Shown: in pieces, positions 10,651-55,900 of the stretch
Position numbering within the stretch: position 1 is the first letter of the stretch
Layout: each line of letters begins with the position of its first letter
From: Luscinia megarhynchos
Taxonomy: Eukaryota > Chordata > Aves > Passeriformes > Turdidae
Reading direction: 5' to 3'
NCBI GenBank assembly: GCA_034336665.1
Contig: CM067570.1
Span: forward strand, 26,183,002-26,247,001
DNA length: 64,000 nt
The notes under the pieces: model-generated
What the model was told of the DNA's origin: nothing
The model's database searches: none
The model's input: only the letters and a program-made list of their open reading frames with translations
Position numbers and translations under genes: made by a program

Positions 10651-13600
10651 CGGACCCCAGTGTCCAACGCTGACCGCTCTGTGATGGGCTGGTACAGCGG
10701 AGATATCGAGGTGTATTTCTGTAGGGTCTGAAAGGTCTCCTCCCTCTTGTTGGAAAGAGACCCCCGCACCGTGACTGACATGCCTTTCATCTCATTCCAC
10801 TTGCGTTTAAATGTCCTGCGCCTTTGCGTGCCCTGCTTGCTGGGGGCTGAATGCAGTTGAGCTTTTGGAGTGTGCTGAGTGATGTATGCTGCTGTGGCTG
10901 CGGTGTCCTGTGCAGGTGACAGTGTGCTGTCACTGTCACAGACCTCCTCTTCCAGAGCGAAGATGTTTTGGTGAGGCACCGGGGAGCATCCGAGTGGTCG
11001 TGGATGATCTGTCGTTGAACACTGGTGTTGTAGGGCAGCAGCTTATGTAAACTAGCTGTACTTACCACTTTCAGATTCTGCGGAGTGAACTGTCTTTAGA
11101 AGGGGAAGCACGTGAGAATGTGCCCAATTAAGGTGTAATTTCAAAAGAAAAAGAGGTAGAAGGACGTTCAGAATTTTTTGAGTCTGTTACGAGTGTGGTC
11201 AATTTTAAATTTTTAGTTGCATGCTGTAGCAGATAATTTTCAGCTGTGTTGTTGGGTTTTTTTTTTCCTGACTTCTTTACTGCTGTATTTTGCTGCCATC
11301 CTGCATTCGCTGAAACTGGCATTAAAAGCTTTTCAGTAGCCAGTTGTTTTGTTTTGTTCTGAGCAGATCTTAATCACACAATGTTAAATGCAGTGGCTAG
11401 TGCTGACCAAAACACAAGGGCTTCTTTAACTAGTCATACATTGTATGTAAGCCATGGTTACCAACAGTAAATGATGTTGACAACTCTGTTTTGAATGAGG
11501 AAGCTTGGAGATCACCTCTTCAGAACCCGAGTAAGTAATTCTGTACAACAAATAGGCAGTCTTAGTCTTGCAAGTTATTGCTAGATGTGATGCAACAAAT
11601 TTTGGAAATGCATAGGTAAACACGTATGAAAGCTGTAGAAATATTTGCAGTGTTTATTGACATAGCAGGTAAATAATCACATGAGGCTCATGGGAGTTCT
11701 AGTGTTTCTCAGAGTCAGGGGCACAGCACTGAATGTAAGGTTACTTTCATACCTGTGGTGCTTGATTAAAAATGGTCAGAGAACAGTCCATGCTAATAAT
11801 GAAAGCAGTGTTTGCTGGAGTCATTACAGTGTGGTAGCATTTGGTTTCTGCAGAATTAGCCTTTAACTTTGAGAGTGGAGAGTATGACATCAGTGTCATG
11901 CCACTGACCATCTGTCAGCACAAACTCGTTTCATAATTGGCACTCTTTACTGCTTTCCCCTCGCAGCGTTGAAAGGAGAATGTAGGTGGTAAAAGTATGG
12001 GCAGGGCAGTGGAGGTGCTGGTATCACACTGAGCTTCCATGCAGGAGTGTTTTGTGCCTGGATGTGCACCTCCATGAATGCTAAATCTAATAATAATTCA
12101 GGTAGTCGTAGTGGAAAGGAAATAGTGTAGATGTAAAGTGAGAATAGGCGAGGAAAATTTCGTGCTTCTTTTGGGAGGAAGAAACATTTTGTTACAATTA
12201 TTCTACTTAGTTTGTAGCTGTGACAGTGCAACTTGTATTTTGCATTAGCTGTGAAATGGGAATAATGTTATGCTGTCCTAGGAGTGAATGAAAACTTGAA
12301 TTGAACTTGAAAATTATTTCAAAATGTCTTAAAAGATGTCTCATGTGTGGAAAGAAAACAGTTTGACTCTCGATTTCCCTTATATGCATAAATGCTTGGT
12401 AGTGCAACCCTAAGTGTGAGCTTCTATAAAGAAAAGAAAATCTATCACTGCCATCATGTCATGCTCTTAGTTTCTAGTTCACCACTGGTGCAGCTTTCTT
12501 ACTTAACAATTATGTAAATAGTTTTTCAGTTTGGCCTTGAAGGGAGAGCTTGCAAAACAGCTAGTCAAATGCTTGTCTTTAACTCTGCTTTGTTACAATC
12601 AGAAGGTTTTATGACAATTACAATAATTTTTTTGCAGTTGAGGCTCATGAAAATGAAAAACATGCTTAGAGTCCTTAAAAAAAGTCAATAAATTCTAGAA
12701 ATCAAGAATTTTAAGCCTCAGTTCTTTAACCTCAACTATATGCAATATAAATGGTGTATTTGTTGATACTTCAATTACTCTATCAAAGTGTTCATCTCTT
12801 TGATTCTGTGATCTACTGAGTCTTTTTATTTGAAGCTAGAGTCCTTCACAAAGGAGAGGTGCCAGCATTTTCAAGAGAAGGAATTGTAGGTTTAGGTGGT
12901 TTTGAGTAGGCTAAAGAAAACCATAAATGTACTTGCTCTGAGCAAGAACACATTAGGAAGTTATAGTTCCAAAAACATGCTTCCATTTTCCTTTGATGTT
13001 TCATCAACATTTCTGCTACTGAAGCATTGCATGACAGTTCTCTTATATTCTTGAGACTTCCTCTGTTAATATTTTAAAAGTTAAGTTTTAAGATTGTGTT
13101 TTTTTTTTTTCTTTTGTAGTTGAGGAAGTATAGGCTGTCTTGAACGCAGTATCTTTCGGGTGACAAGTGTGTCATTGTGTTCCTAGAAAGTATGCTCTGT
13201 TTTTTGGGTTATTTTAGAGCAGGGTACACATGTCTTACCACAATACCATGTTATCAAGTCTTTATTCTTTTATGGTCTGTTCCTTGCCAACTCTGAAACC
13301 AAAATCACTCTTTTTAGGGTCCTGTGTCTGAAAGACTGGAATTGTTTGTATGCTGTGTTGTTTCTGTGAAGGTCTCTTTGGTAATTCATTATTCAGAGTA
13401 CTCCTAGTGAAAGTGTTGGAGGTTTTGTTAGTTATTTTAATTATTTATCAACTTGATGATTACTGTTTCCAAGTGTGCATTGAAACTTCTGTATGAGAGT
13501 TACAGGTCTGAATATATTTTGTCTCTTATATTCATGACTGGCCATAGTGATTTGTGTTCTCTGTATGCAAAAGATTCAGACTGCTTATTCTGGGTCTTAA

Positions 13601-14524
13601 CATTTATACTGACTAATTCGTTTTCTGATTTTTTTACAGTGGATATCAGACAGCAACTATAATAAAACAACAACTCTAAAGCATTTATATGTGAAATTTT
13701 GAATGAATGATTATATAGGTGCATTAATGTAACTAAAACTTGTAATACTTCATCTAGTAAGTCAATAGATCAAGAGAAATCAAAGTTCTTTTAATACTAA
13801 CAAAAAGCCAAACAGATAATAAGAAACAAAGATTAATTGTAGCTTTCTTTTATTCCAAGTAAAAGTGTTTCTTCATGAGGATGGGAAAGTGTGAGGGTGA
13901 ACTTGCAAAACTCAAAATCTGAGAAGATTAAGAATTATAGCAAGAGCAGCCACTTCATTCCCCTTGCCTTCTGTGGCTGTCTTTTATCTCCACAGGCACT
14001 CTGCTACCAGTGTGCATGAAGAAGTGTTTTGAACTCTGCTTTCTGCATTTTTGCCCAGGCAGAATTGCACCTTCTAATGGTGATGTGTGTTTTGGTTCGG
14101 GAATGAAGTTACAAATTCAGCTCCTGATCATTTTCTGCTCATGCAAATCTGTTCACCTTAAATTTAGCTGAGTATTGAATTCTGTTTTATGACTGAAAAT
14201 GAATCAATTTGGTGTTTCTTGAGTGGTATAATGAGAATTGTATAGAGAGATTGATGTAAATTTCTGCCTTTGAACAAGGTTTTGTTCATTCTATCCATAC
14301 AATAGACCCATTATGAGCTGAGTAGTTAGGACAAGTCTGGCTGTTTTGCTTCTGTCTGCCAACTCAGTGTGAGTGAACTAAATATAAATACTTGAACCAT
14401 CCTAGCAGTGTGGAAGTGTTTATTTATTGAATGCAGGAGCTAAACCTTTGGGGGTTTTTGGGTTTTGTAATTGTTATTGTTTTATGTTATTTGCGATTAA
14501 ATAGCTGGTTTTTATGTTTTTCAG
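10651..14524. other. ALS2 intron 1 (probable)
   Basis: Non-coding on the plus strand between the island and ALS2 exon 2. A minus-strand open frame at 10979-10655 enters the island frame; I could not assign it. Poly-T runs occur near 11258 and 13100. Confidence 0.6.
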
Positions 14525-46912
<32,388 letters not shown>

Positions 46913-47017
46913 TGGCACTGAATGAAGTGCTGTGCAGTGTTCAGTTTGTTTACCCTGAGGACAAACGCTGTCTCTGTCAGCCCTTGTGGAAGGAGGTGAG
47001 GAGGATGCTCTTGAGCA

Positions 47018-47100
47018 CATGTGCTGGGTTGACCTTGGTTAATACCAGATGCCCCCAGGCTCCTCTCTCACTCCCCTCCTCAGCAGCAAGTGACGTCTGG
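47018..47100 (+). mobile_element. Possible avian LTR remnant
   Basis: TGTGCTGGGTTGACCTTGGT and CACTCCCCTCCTCAGC resemble, from memory, the beginning of a widespread bird endogenous-retrovirus LTR. The following 450 bases are GC-richer than their surroundings and may belong to it. There is no coding content. A repeat-library search is needed. Confidence 0.35.
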
Positions 47101-48953
47101 CCCCTTCCTGGGAAGCAGGGCTCAGTGTGCAGAGCTGTTGCCCCAGAGGTGAACTCCTGGCACCAAAGCCAAGCTCTTCCACTGCAGGAAGCTCCTGCAA
47201 GTTCACCCCACAGGCTGCGTTGGGGTTGCTGCTTCCAGCGGGTTTGGAGCTGCTGCCATTGCTCCTGGTTCTGCCTGTGCTAAGCCAGAGCTGCCTCTGA
47301 GGCAGAGCTTCAGTGCTTCCATGCTTCCCACTCAGAGCCAGGACACACTGGGCTGTTCTCTTGGCACTAATTACAAGGTGTTCCCACTTTGGGAAAGCCC
47401 CCTGCAGTCCGTTAGCACGATCCTGGTCATGCTGCTGGAGCAGTTTACCTTGGAGGCTGCAGAAAAGAAGTAATTTCCCTGGGGAATCTGAGTGTGTGTG
47501 TGTTCTGTGGTTATGGCTAACTTCAATTATACCAATAACACTGGTGAGTAACAAGAGTACTGCAGTCAGTACCAGGTTTCACTCAAAAAAATTTAAAAAG
47601 TGTGGGGGGGAAATGGAGATTACAGAACGTTAGAATGGCTTAAATTGTGTTAGACTGCCATAAACAATGCTTATCATATTTTGACGTAGTGATCATGGCT
47701 TGTATATTGGCATCTAAATGGAAAGAACCCATATGCCAGAATACTGTTGTGTTAGACAACAGCTCTAATGTAGCAGTTTTCATGATAAAGTAGAGGTGAT
47801 GGGTCTTCTCAAAATTATTTCTAGTTTTGTCAGAGAAGGGGAAAGAGTAATTTTGGAACAATAATATTTAAAACTACTGTTAAACTTGCAACAGACTATA
47901 GTGATGAGAGAATATAGAGAGTGGACTTCATGTTTACAAACAATTTAGTGTTGGCATAATCTTTTTTTTTTTAAATTATACTGAATAATTCAAAGAGACA
48001 TAAGCAATAATATGAATAAAAGGGAAGCTATAAAAAGGATGGAGGAAGAGACACAACTGGAGGTGAAGTACATAGTGAAAGATAAGGCAGAATTCAAACA
48101 CTTCACCTTGCACCAGATGCAGCTTTTCCATGCAATCATCTCTTGGAACTCCATGTAAAAAAAAAAAATTAACTGATGCCTGTAGGAATAGAATTGCTGT
48201 TTGAAAAGGGGCTTTGCTGAACAGCTGAGGAAATCAATGGCAATAATTTTCATCTGCAAAAGATCTGAATTCAGGATTCATTTTGCCTTTTGTAGGAGTG
48301 TAACCATAAAAAACAGATTTGGGATTGATTTTTTCCCCTGAAACTGCTTTGAATTAGCATTTTTTGTGTTTGGATATTTCAGAAGAAAGGATTTTAATAT
48401 TACGCCTTGTTTCATGTGACCTAAGTGCTACATTGATTCAGTGCTTTGAACCAAAAATGTAACTGGAGATGGGAGATTCTTCCAAAATATTGCTGTCTTT
48501 CAAGAACAAGGTATAGCTACAAAGATGTAGCAACTTTAATGGTGTAACTTCATTTATTGTGAATGGTACAAAGCTGAGAACTACAAAACCCAAAGGATAC
48601 ATCTGCCTTTTCATCTATAAACACAGAGGTAGGTATGTATATATACACTCCATCTCTTAGAAAAAGTAGTGGTATCAAGCATGAATTTAGCTTGGCTGAT
48701 TAAGGGAAGCAGACAGTCTGGGCTAGATTATTTTTGGTCCTTCTGATATATAGCTCAGTTATTAGCTGAAGAGAATCCCAGGATTAAATGTGCTTCTGAC
48801 ATAGATTCCACTTTACAGCCGATCTGAGCTGTGATGCGCTAGGAAATCAGTACAGACCGGCTTTGATTTGTGTATTGCTTTAACTAACAAAGAAATGAGT
48901 TAACCTGCAGGACCTTTCCATCTGGATTGCTTCAGGGTAATTACTTTTTTATC

Positions 48954-48975
48954 TTTTTTTTTTTTTTTTTTTTTT
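48954..48975 (+). repeat. Poly-T tract (22 T)
   Basis: Uninterrupted T run in the ALS2-MPP4 gap; could be a retroposon tail read from the other strand, or simple slippage. Confidence 0.9.
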
Positions 48976-50042
48976 CTTAAATGGAAAGCCGGATATTTCC
49001 TGTGCTGCTGCAGAAATCCTGTAACCAGCCACAGAAGATCAGCACTCTGGTGTCTCGCTACAATCACAGGCACAGTAGCTGCAGACAGACCCCAAGTGAT
49101 GAGCACCCTATTGACTGGGAAAATTGATGAGAATAAGAAACTATTCAAGTGAGAGATGAGTAAAGTTTTTTTTTATGCAAGAAAAGGGTTAAGGGGATTT
49201 GTTCTCTTCTCCCTGTTAATGAGTAGTTCTAAGGTTAGGTTTCTGCGGATTAGAAAGGAGAGGATGTCCATAGATTAGCTGGGGCAGTGGGGTTACTTGC
49301 TGTACTAACATCCAATACTCTTTCCCTCTGGAAATTCTACATGAGCTGAACATGGCATATTCTGGTTTTCAGGTAAGAAAATTTACACTATACTGAAACC
49401 ATTGTACTGCAAGGATGCCTTTCCCCTGTGTAAGTGTGAAATTAGTTTCCTCCCATAGCTATTGCAAAGCTATTTAAACTTCTGAAACCTGTTTAATTCT
49501 TGTTAACTAAGTATTAGAGAGGTGTATGAATGGGGAGCAGGAGCTTGAAAGAGAATTTTTTCCTCAATCCTAATTGCCCCAAAACTGTACTTGTTTTTAG
49601 AAGTAGGTTAGGAAACTACCTGTTCTGATATGTTGAGAGATAATGTAGAAAAATGTGTGACTGATACAGGACTGTAGAACAAATCAATACAGTGGTTGGT
49701 TGTTTTTTTAAGGGGCTTTTGGTTATTTGGTTTCTTTTCTGTAAGCCCAAGCTGTTGGCAGTAAACATCTGGAAGTAATGTTGGCTGCCCCTCATGACTT
49801 CAGTGTTCTGCATCCAAGTGTTCTCTGAGTGCTGCTCTTTTGGGGAGCAATGTTTTGGCAGTTCTTACCCCATGTAAATGAGGTACCACCCCAGGACTGC
49901 ATCTCTAACATTGTGCTTTAGAGGGAGGCGGAATAAACCACCACTGAATAGATCTGAGTACAGAGAGTAACAGCATAAATTACCTCACGTACACGGGTAG
50001 GTGTCTCACAGAATGCCTGGTGTGAACATAGCATTTTTCACC

Positions 50043-50061
50043 TTTTTTTTTTTTTTTTTTT
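50043..50061 (+). repeat. Poly-T tract (19 T)
   Basis: Uninterrupted T run with no recognisable element next to it. Confidence 0.9.
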
Positions 50062-52918
50062 AAATTCTACTGCCTCTGGCTTGCATCAGGTGGTGCTTGT
50101 GATGAGATAAGGGTAAATGGTTTTAAAGGGTTAAAATATGTCAGTTTATTCCACTAATATTTAGGGTTGCTGTTTTAGCTAAAACACTTTAAGGTCTCAA
50201 AAAGAAAGATGCTTCTTTACACCGACTAGAAGAGAGGCTGTCAGACTTCAGTGGTGCCACTGGCCTGATTAAGCTTATTTAATGCAGAACAAAAAAGTCC
50301 TGAACAGGGCATGTGGTTTGAGTTGCTGAATATCTCTCCCTGCCATTTTTTGCCTACTCAGTTTGCTGGTTTAGAATGGCTTATTTGCAACAAAAGCTTC
50401 TCAGAGTGTTTTCTGCCCTCAAGCTAATTTGAAGTCTTCAGTATGCCAAATTATTAATTTTGGCAAATTTAAAGATAGAAGTAATTTTCTTTGTAAAAAG
50501 TGCTCAGGTCTAACATATTAACCAAAGCAATGCATAGGAGCAGGGGGGCGATGTTCTGGATGTCAGGTTCTGTGGTGGTGTTGCTTTTAGAGGCTTGACA
50601 AGATGCAAAACTTAAGGACAATTTTGAAACTTTATTGTAACAGAACTTAGATTCTCCTGCAGCTCTAGCCTTGTGTCAATAAGACCTGGTCTGTCTGACA
50701 GTTAGGGTCAAGGAATTTTATACTCTACCACTGAGGAGTAGCCCAGATTTGGGATAACTGATGTTTGCAGACTTGAGGTGACTGACTCATTTTGACTCAA
50801 ATTCTGGTGCACTCAGTGTGGATATCCAGTTCTGTCTCTAACAACAGGCAAAGAGAAATGTCTTCTATTAAGGAGCATCTGTAATTGCTTGCAGTACACG
50901 TGAATGGGAAGGCCCTTATACTGCCTGGGAGATTAGTCAGGTAAGCCTTTTAGCAAGAATTTCCATCTAATTTATTTAGATCCCTGGATGAGGAGACCCT
51001 GAGCTCTGGCCTTATAGTCAATGTAGATGTAAGTCTTAGGAAATAAAGGCACAGTAGTAATTCTGCATTCATTTGAACTCTGACCTTTGCCCTTAAGCAA
51101 GCAATCCAGTAGGCCTCTTTCTAAGAAACAATTCTTTCTTCTGGTAGTCAGTATCTGTTGCTACTGACAGCTTCTGAAACCAGGCTTTACAGTTGGAAAC
51201 TGCTTTCCTTTTGACATGTGTAAGTATGAAACAGCTACTCATTTATGACTGAGGTGAGCTATGGTGTTTAAATGCCTCTTCTGTTAGTGTGAGCATAAAC
51301 TCTGTGGTTTAAGATGAAAGCAGTGGACAGGAAGGTTACTGCATATTTATTCCTGGAACTCTGATAGCTGTAGCTGAAGGTTTCACCCAACAAGGCAAGC
51401 AATCACCTTTCAGTAGCTTTTCCAGATTTTTGGGAAATCTGAGCTTAACCTTTAAGAGGATCTATATCCAAAATTTCTAAATACACTTAAGTTGCTCACA
51501 CATCTATTCTCTATGGAAGCTGTACTGACACCAGAAGTTGCAATGCTCTATGGGGAAAAATTAATCCCTTGAGTATTTTAAATGGACAACAATGTTTTTT
51601 GTGTTTTAGCAGAATCTGAAATATTTTAGCATCTCCAGAAATGTTGTTCTTTGTTTTCAAATGCTTTGTCTCAATTAAGAAACAGTTTTTCATGACTAGA
51701 TTAATATGTCCTGCTTTGCTAAATCCATCATTAGGCAGATCAACTAAGCTTAAAAATGGGGAAGACAAATTCTTAAAGGAAAAGTACTGAGACTATTGAA
51801 AAATATAAAATAGTTGCAGCTCAAATCCCAGTTGTACTCGGGGAAGATCAAACTATATTTCTGTGAATCTTTGAAAGAAGAAATCATAATTTCAAAAGCT
51901 GTCTTCAGGTCAGAATTTCAATAAGATGTACCATTGAGTGTCCTGCAGAAGTAATTTGAAATTAATTGCCCAGACTCAGTAATAAAATGTTTGAGTCATA
52001 ATCTTGTAATTTATGATTTTTTTCACCCTTAATTTCCACTGCCTTTTGGGAGCAGTTTTATGATTTAACAGGGGAGAGAGGAAGTGTGTTCTAAAAATAA
52101 GTATTAAGTGCACTAAAAGTGACAGTAATGCCTTCTGCTTTTGTAAGCAGATCAAGATAATACTTTTCCTGCTTGTACCTTCGCTGTTTTCTGTCTGCAG
52201 AGCAATCTAGAGGAAAATGGCTGCCTTTTTACTTTATTAATCCAGGGGATAAGCTACTGTGTATTTAACAGAATTTGGTAATTCATTCACTGTGCCATAT
52301 GGGGGTTCACTATTGGCTGTGGGGCTCAAATGTTTGATGTTAGTTTTTCACTTGTAGTCTAAGTTATCTCTTGAGTGGCCAGCTGAGATATTTAATTCTT
52401 TAAGAGTAATCTACAGTACTGCTAATCATGACAGTATCTTTACACTTGTTTGAAGTGTGATTTGAAGTTAAACCAGCTAGTATGTAATGAAGATTTTGAA
52501 TTACTTAAGAGCTTTCATACATAGATTATTGATGCTTTAGGGTATAAAATGCGTTGTGTGGTGTTCCCTGGGGAATTTTTGTACTGCTTTGAGAAGAGTT
52601 CAGAGAATTCTCTCAAGTGATCCTATACTGCATTGTGGTTGAGTGCAGTTGAGGTTTGTCTATTTGCATCTTGGACACTACTGGTTAGCTGAACAGGTGG
52701 GACTCATATATTTAATTTATTTTTGACACCAGTGTTGCACTTTAAATGCAAATTATTGCCCACTCCTTTTGTTTTAAATTCTGCTTTCTTATCAGTGTAA
52801 AATTCCTGGCAGTATTCTGATATGAGGGTGCTCTTTACTCCAGCTCAGAATGTATCTTTGTGAAACCAACGTGGTGTGAATGCAGTATTCAGAGTGGGTG
52901 GAATCTCCTTGAATGTAG

Positions 52919-52958
52919 GAGAAGATGGAGGTGCCAACAGTCAGCAGTAAAGATAATG
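52919..52958 (+). CDS. MPP4: MPP4 first recognised exon
   Basis: [11 protein letters not shown] plus one base, joining to GVSHVL in the next exon; the human counterpart reads MKLSTATNPQNGLSQIL. The ATG is at 52925-52927 and the donor is GTAACT. The in-frame TAG at 52916-52918 is either an acceptor (making E-K-M internal) or a true upstream stop. Confidence 0.7.
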
Positions 52959-55900
52959 GTAACTTTTGCATCTCTTTTTCAGTTTTCTTTCTCTTTGAAA
53001 AAAGTTTTATTCCTTGATCTCTGTGACTCTTCTTCCATTGAGTCATGAGAGAGATGAATGTGTCTGAGCTATTACTAATTAATAATTGGAATGATTCTTG
53101 ATGTTCATTGGTGGTATGTCTTAAGAAAGGATCAGAGGAGAATACCTGGCATTTGTCTCTGGCTTATAAAGCCAAGGAGTTTTTTGTTGTTTCACCTCTT
53201 CTCAGTCGAGGTATGAGCTTGAATCCAGACTGTTATGTGTGAGATTGCCTGTATGGTTTTCTCACAGGTCAGTTGCAAACTGCTAGTAGTGACCTAACCC
53301 TGCTGGCCAATAACATGGTAAAATAGCCCTTATGCAACAGTGCTGATTGCAGGAGAAAAAGCAAGGCAGACAGGAAATGTCTGTGCATTTCTTAGAAGTG
53401 CAAATTGAGGAGAGGTGCATTTCAAAGGTCTGGGTCACTGTTTGGCTTTGGTTGGTCTTCTCTTTGTACTGAAGTGTGTTGCGCTTTTCTGTTTCTTGGG
53501 CTCAGGTGTATCTCATGTTCTGACTCTAGCGCTGCAAGAGCTCAGTTTGCTCTGTAAGAGAGATGTCAATGGCGTTGGCATGCTCTATGACCTGCTCAGA
53601 TCTCGCTGGCTGCAAGCACTGCTAAAGGTAAGCTACTACATGGCTGGGAAAGCAAAAGTCACCTGCAGAACAATCTCTAGGGAATAGCCACTTGATTTTG
53701 CCATATCAGGACAATAAATGCTTGTTTACACTAAGTGATGATAGTCCTGATGTCAGTTCTAACATCAGCAGTCACAGTAGACAAAACCACTTTTGCTTTA
53801 AAGGAAAATAAATATTCTCTTCCATAAAGTCCTAGACGTTTAGGCTCTTCTACTTTACCTGTCTGTATTAAGGCCAGGGGATAGACTTGAACACATCATT
53901 GCTCAGTTGTCTTTCCTGTTCTTAAACTTAAGTATGGCTATGCATCCCACTTCTTGGCCTGTGACATCGTATTTTTTATTTCACATCCCATTCATCTGAT
54001 GTGTAATTGAAAGTCTTGTATTGTTAGAGAACAGACTTTTGACTATCTTCTATCTTGAGAAGAATTTTATCTTTGAAACAAATTCTGTACAATTTCTGCT
54101 TTTTTTAAGAATAATTTTTTTAATATTTGCTTTTTTTTTTTTAAAGAAGAGCTTTTACTGGATAAGAATGCCCATAAGGGCATCGTAAATGCAGCAATCA
54201 TTCCTTCACCTAGAGGAAGGAAACAGGCTACGAATCAGAGAATTGACTGTCAGGCTACTGATCTGTGTAGATAGCTTTTCTTCTAGGAAAACTCAAAACT
54301 GCAGTTATAACTGGCTAGCTATCTGATAGTCTGGAAAGGCATTGAATTCAACACTCAATTTGAGATGCATTAGATATAAAGAATTTAGATTGCAGACTCT
54401 GGGGCTCTAGTTGGACGGAGAAGTTTCCAGAAATAGTGTTGTCCATTGCCTGTTGTGTATGTATCTGTATGGTCATGCGAACTGGTCAATGCCATCATTG
54501 CCTTGTTTTGTCTGTCATGGCATGCAACAGATTTATGAATGCCTCCAACACTATCTTGGAAAAAGACCAGCTCCTGTCACGCTGCAGGCACGTGCGTTGA
54601 ATCGTGAGGTGAGACTGTATGCACAGTTTATTGCTTTACTTTTTCACACCAAATGAATGGACTCTGCTGCAGTTAAGTGTTCTGCTGTTTATTCTGTGTC
54701 TCAGATCTAAGTACAGTACATAAACTTGAAACTCTCGTGCATTTGTAAAACTACCCAACAGCCCTTATTGTGGTGAGGGGAGGGGCATGAGAAATGGGCA
54801 CAGCTGTGGTTGCTGGACTACACAAATCCTCGCCAGTGTAATGAACATAAACATTAATTGTTTAATCACTGATCATGTATTTTTCTTCCCATGTAACTCT
54901 GTGGTTCAGTTTTATGGCTACAATCAAGCAGACTGAAGTGAGGATATTAAAAAGCTTTTAGATTTTTATAATTGTAATAGCTGAATTCTGAGTAATTTCA
55001 TTAATAAGAGAGTTAATGACAAAGTAGAGAAACTGAAACTAGTGATGAAATTGGTTGAGAGATGGGAGCAAAACTAATTTAGAGCACGTGGCACTGTGCT
55101 GAACTAAATTAAGCCTGGCTGAGTGTTGTGCAGCTGTGGTCATATTGTCCAGTTTTAGAGCAAACCATATGGCCATCCTCTGATTCATATAATAGGGGGG
55201 GGCTTAAGCTGTCTCCATCCCATATTCCTTTGCACTCATTGTGGAGCTTTCTAAACAAATTGTCCTCTAGAATCCATCTCTGTGCTTTCTTTCTTACCTT
55301 TATCAGGTGGTAGAGTTGCTGCGTGAAGCCCCGCAGTCAGGAGAGATCAAAGAGCTGAGGCGGCTACTGCGTTCTCCACACTTTAAGGCAAGTCCTGCAT
55401 CAGGAGAGAAAAAGTTTGCTCATGGAGCTCTCTGCAGTGGGAATGGAAATGGATGGGCAGCTGTTCATAAGAATTGGTAAAGAAGCCAGAAGAGACTAAT
55501 GATGAATTAATCTGATCATGAGATCAAATGTGGACTGTGTATCTGAAGTACTTGCAGTGGGCTGTATTTTAATTAAGGCTGTGTTTGAAAGATGTTTCTT
55601 AAAAAGTTTTAAATTATGGGCAGTTAATGCAGATACATAAACCAAATTTTCCTTGAAATTGCAAAACCTGCATTCTTAATCCAAGAGCTCCAAATAGAAA
55701 TATTTCACCTTTTGTAAGTTTTACACAAGAAACAGAGGAACTGTTCTTAAAACTTTCATGGTTTGATTATCCTGATGGAAAGACGAAAATGTTAATATGT
55801 GCAAGGGACCTGTGTTCACAAAGGAACACACTCAGTGATTTCTCTTTTCTGATCAGTCACTGTTTAAAGCTCTGCTATTGTATGATCTTTGCTTATGGGC

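Larger units (their letters stand above)
46913..52918. other. ALS2-MPP4 intergenic region
   Basis: 6 kb between the ALS2 poly(A) signal and the first recognised MPP4 exon. It must hold the MPP4 promoter and any leader exons, which I could not identify. No CpG island is present. Poly-T tracts lie at 48954-48975 and 50043-50061. Confidence 0.7.
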
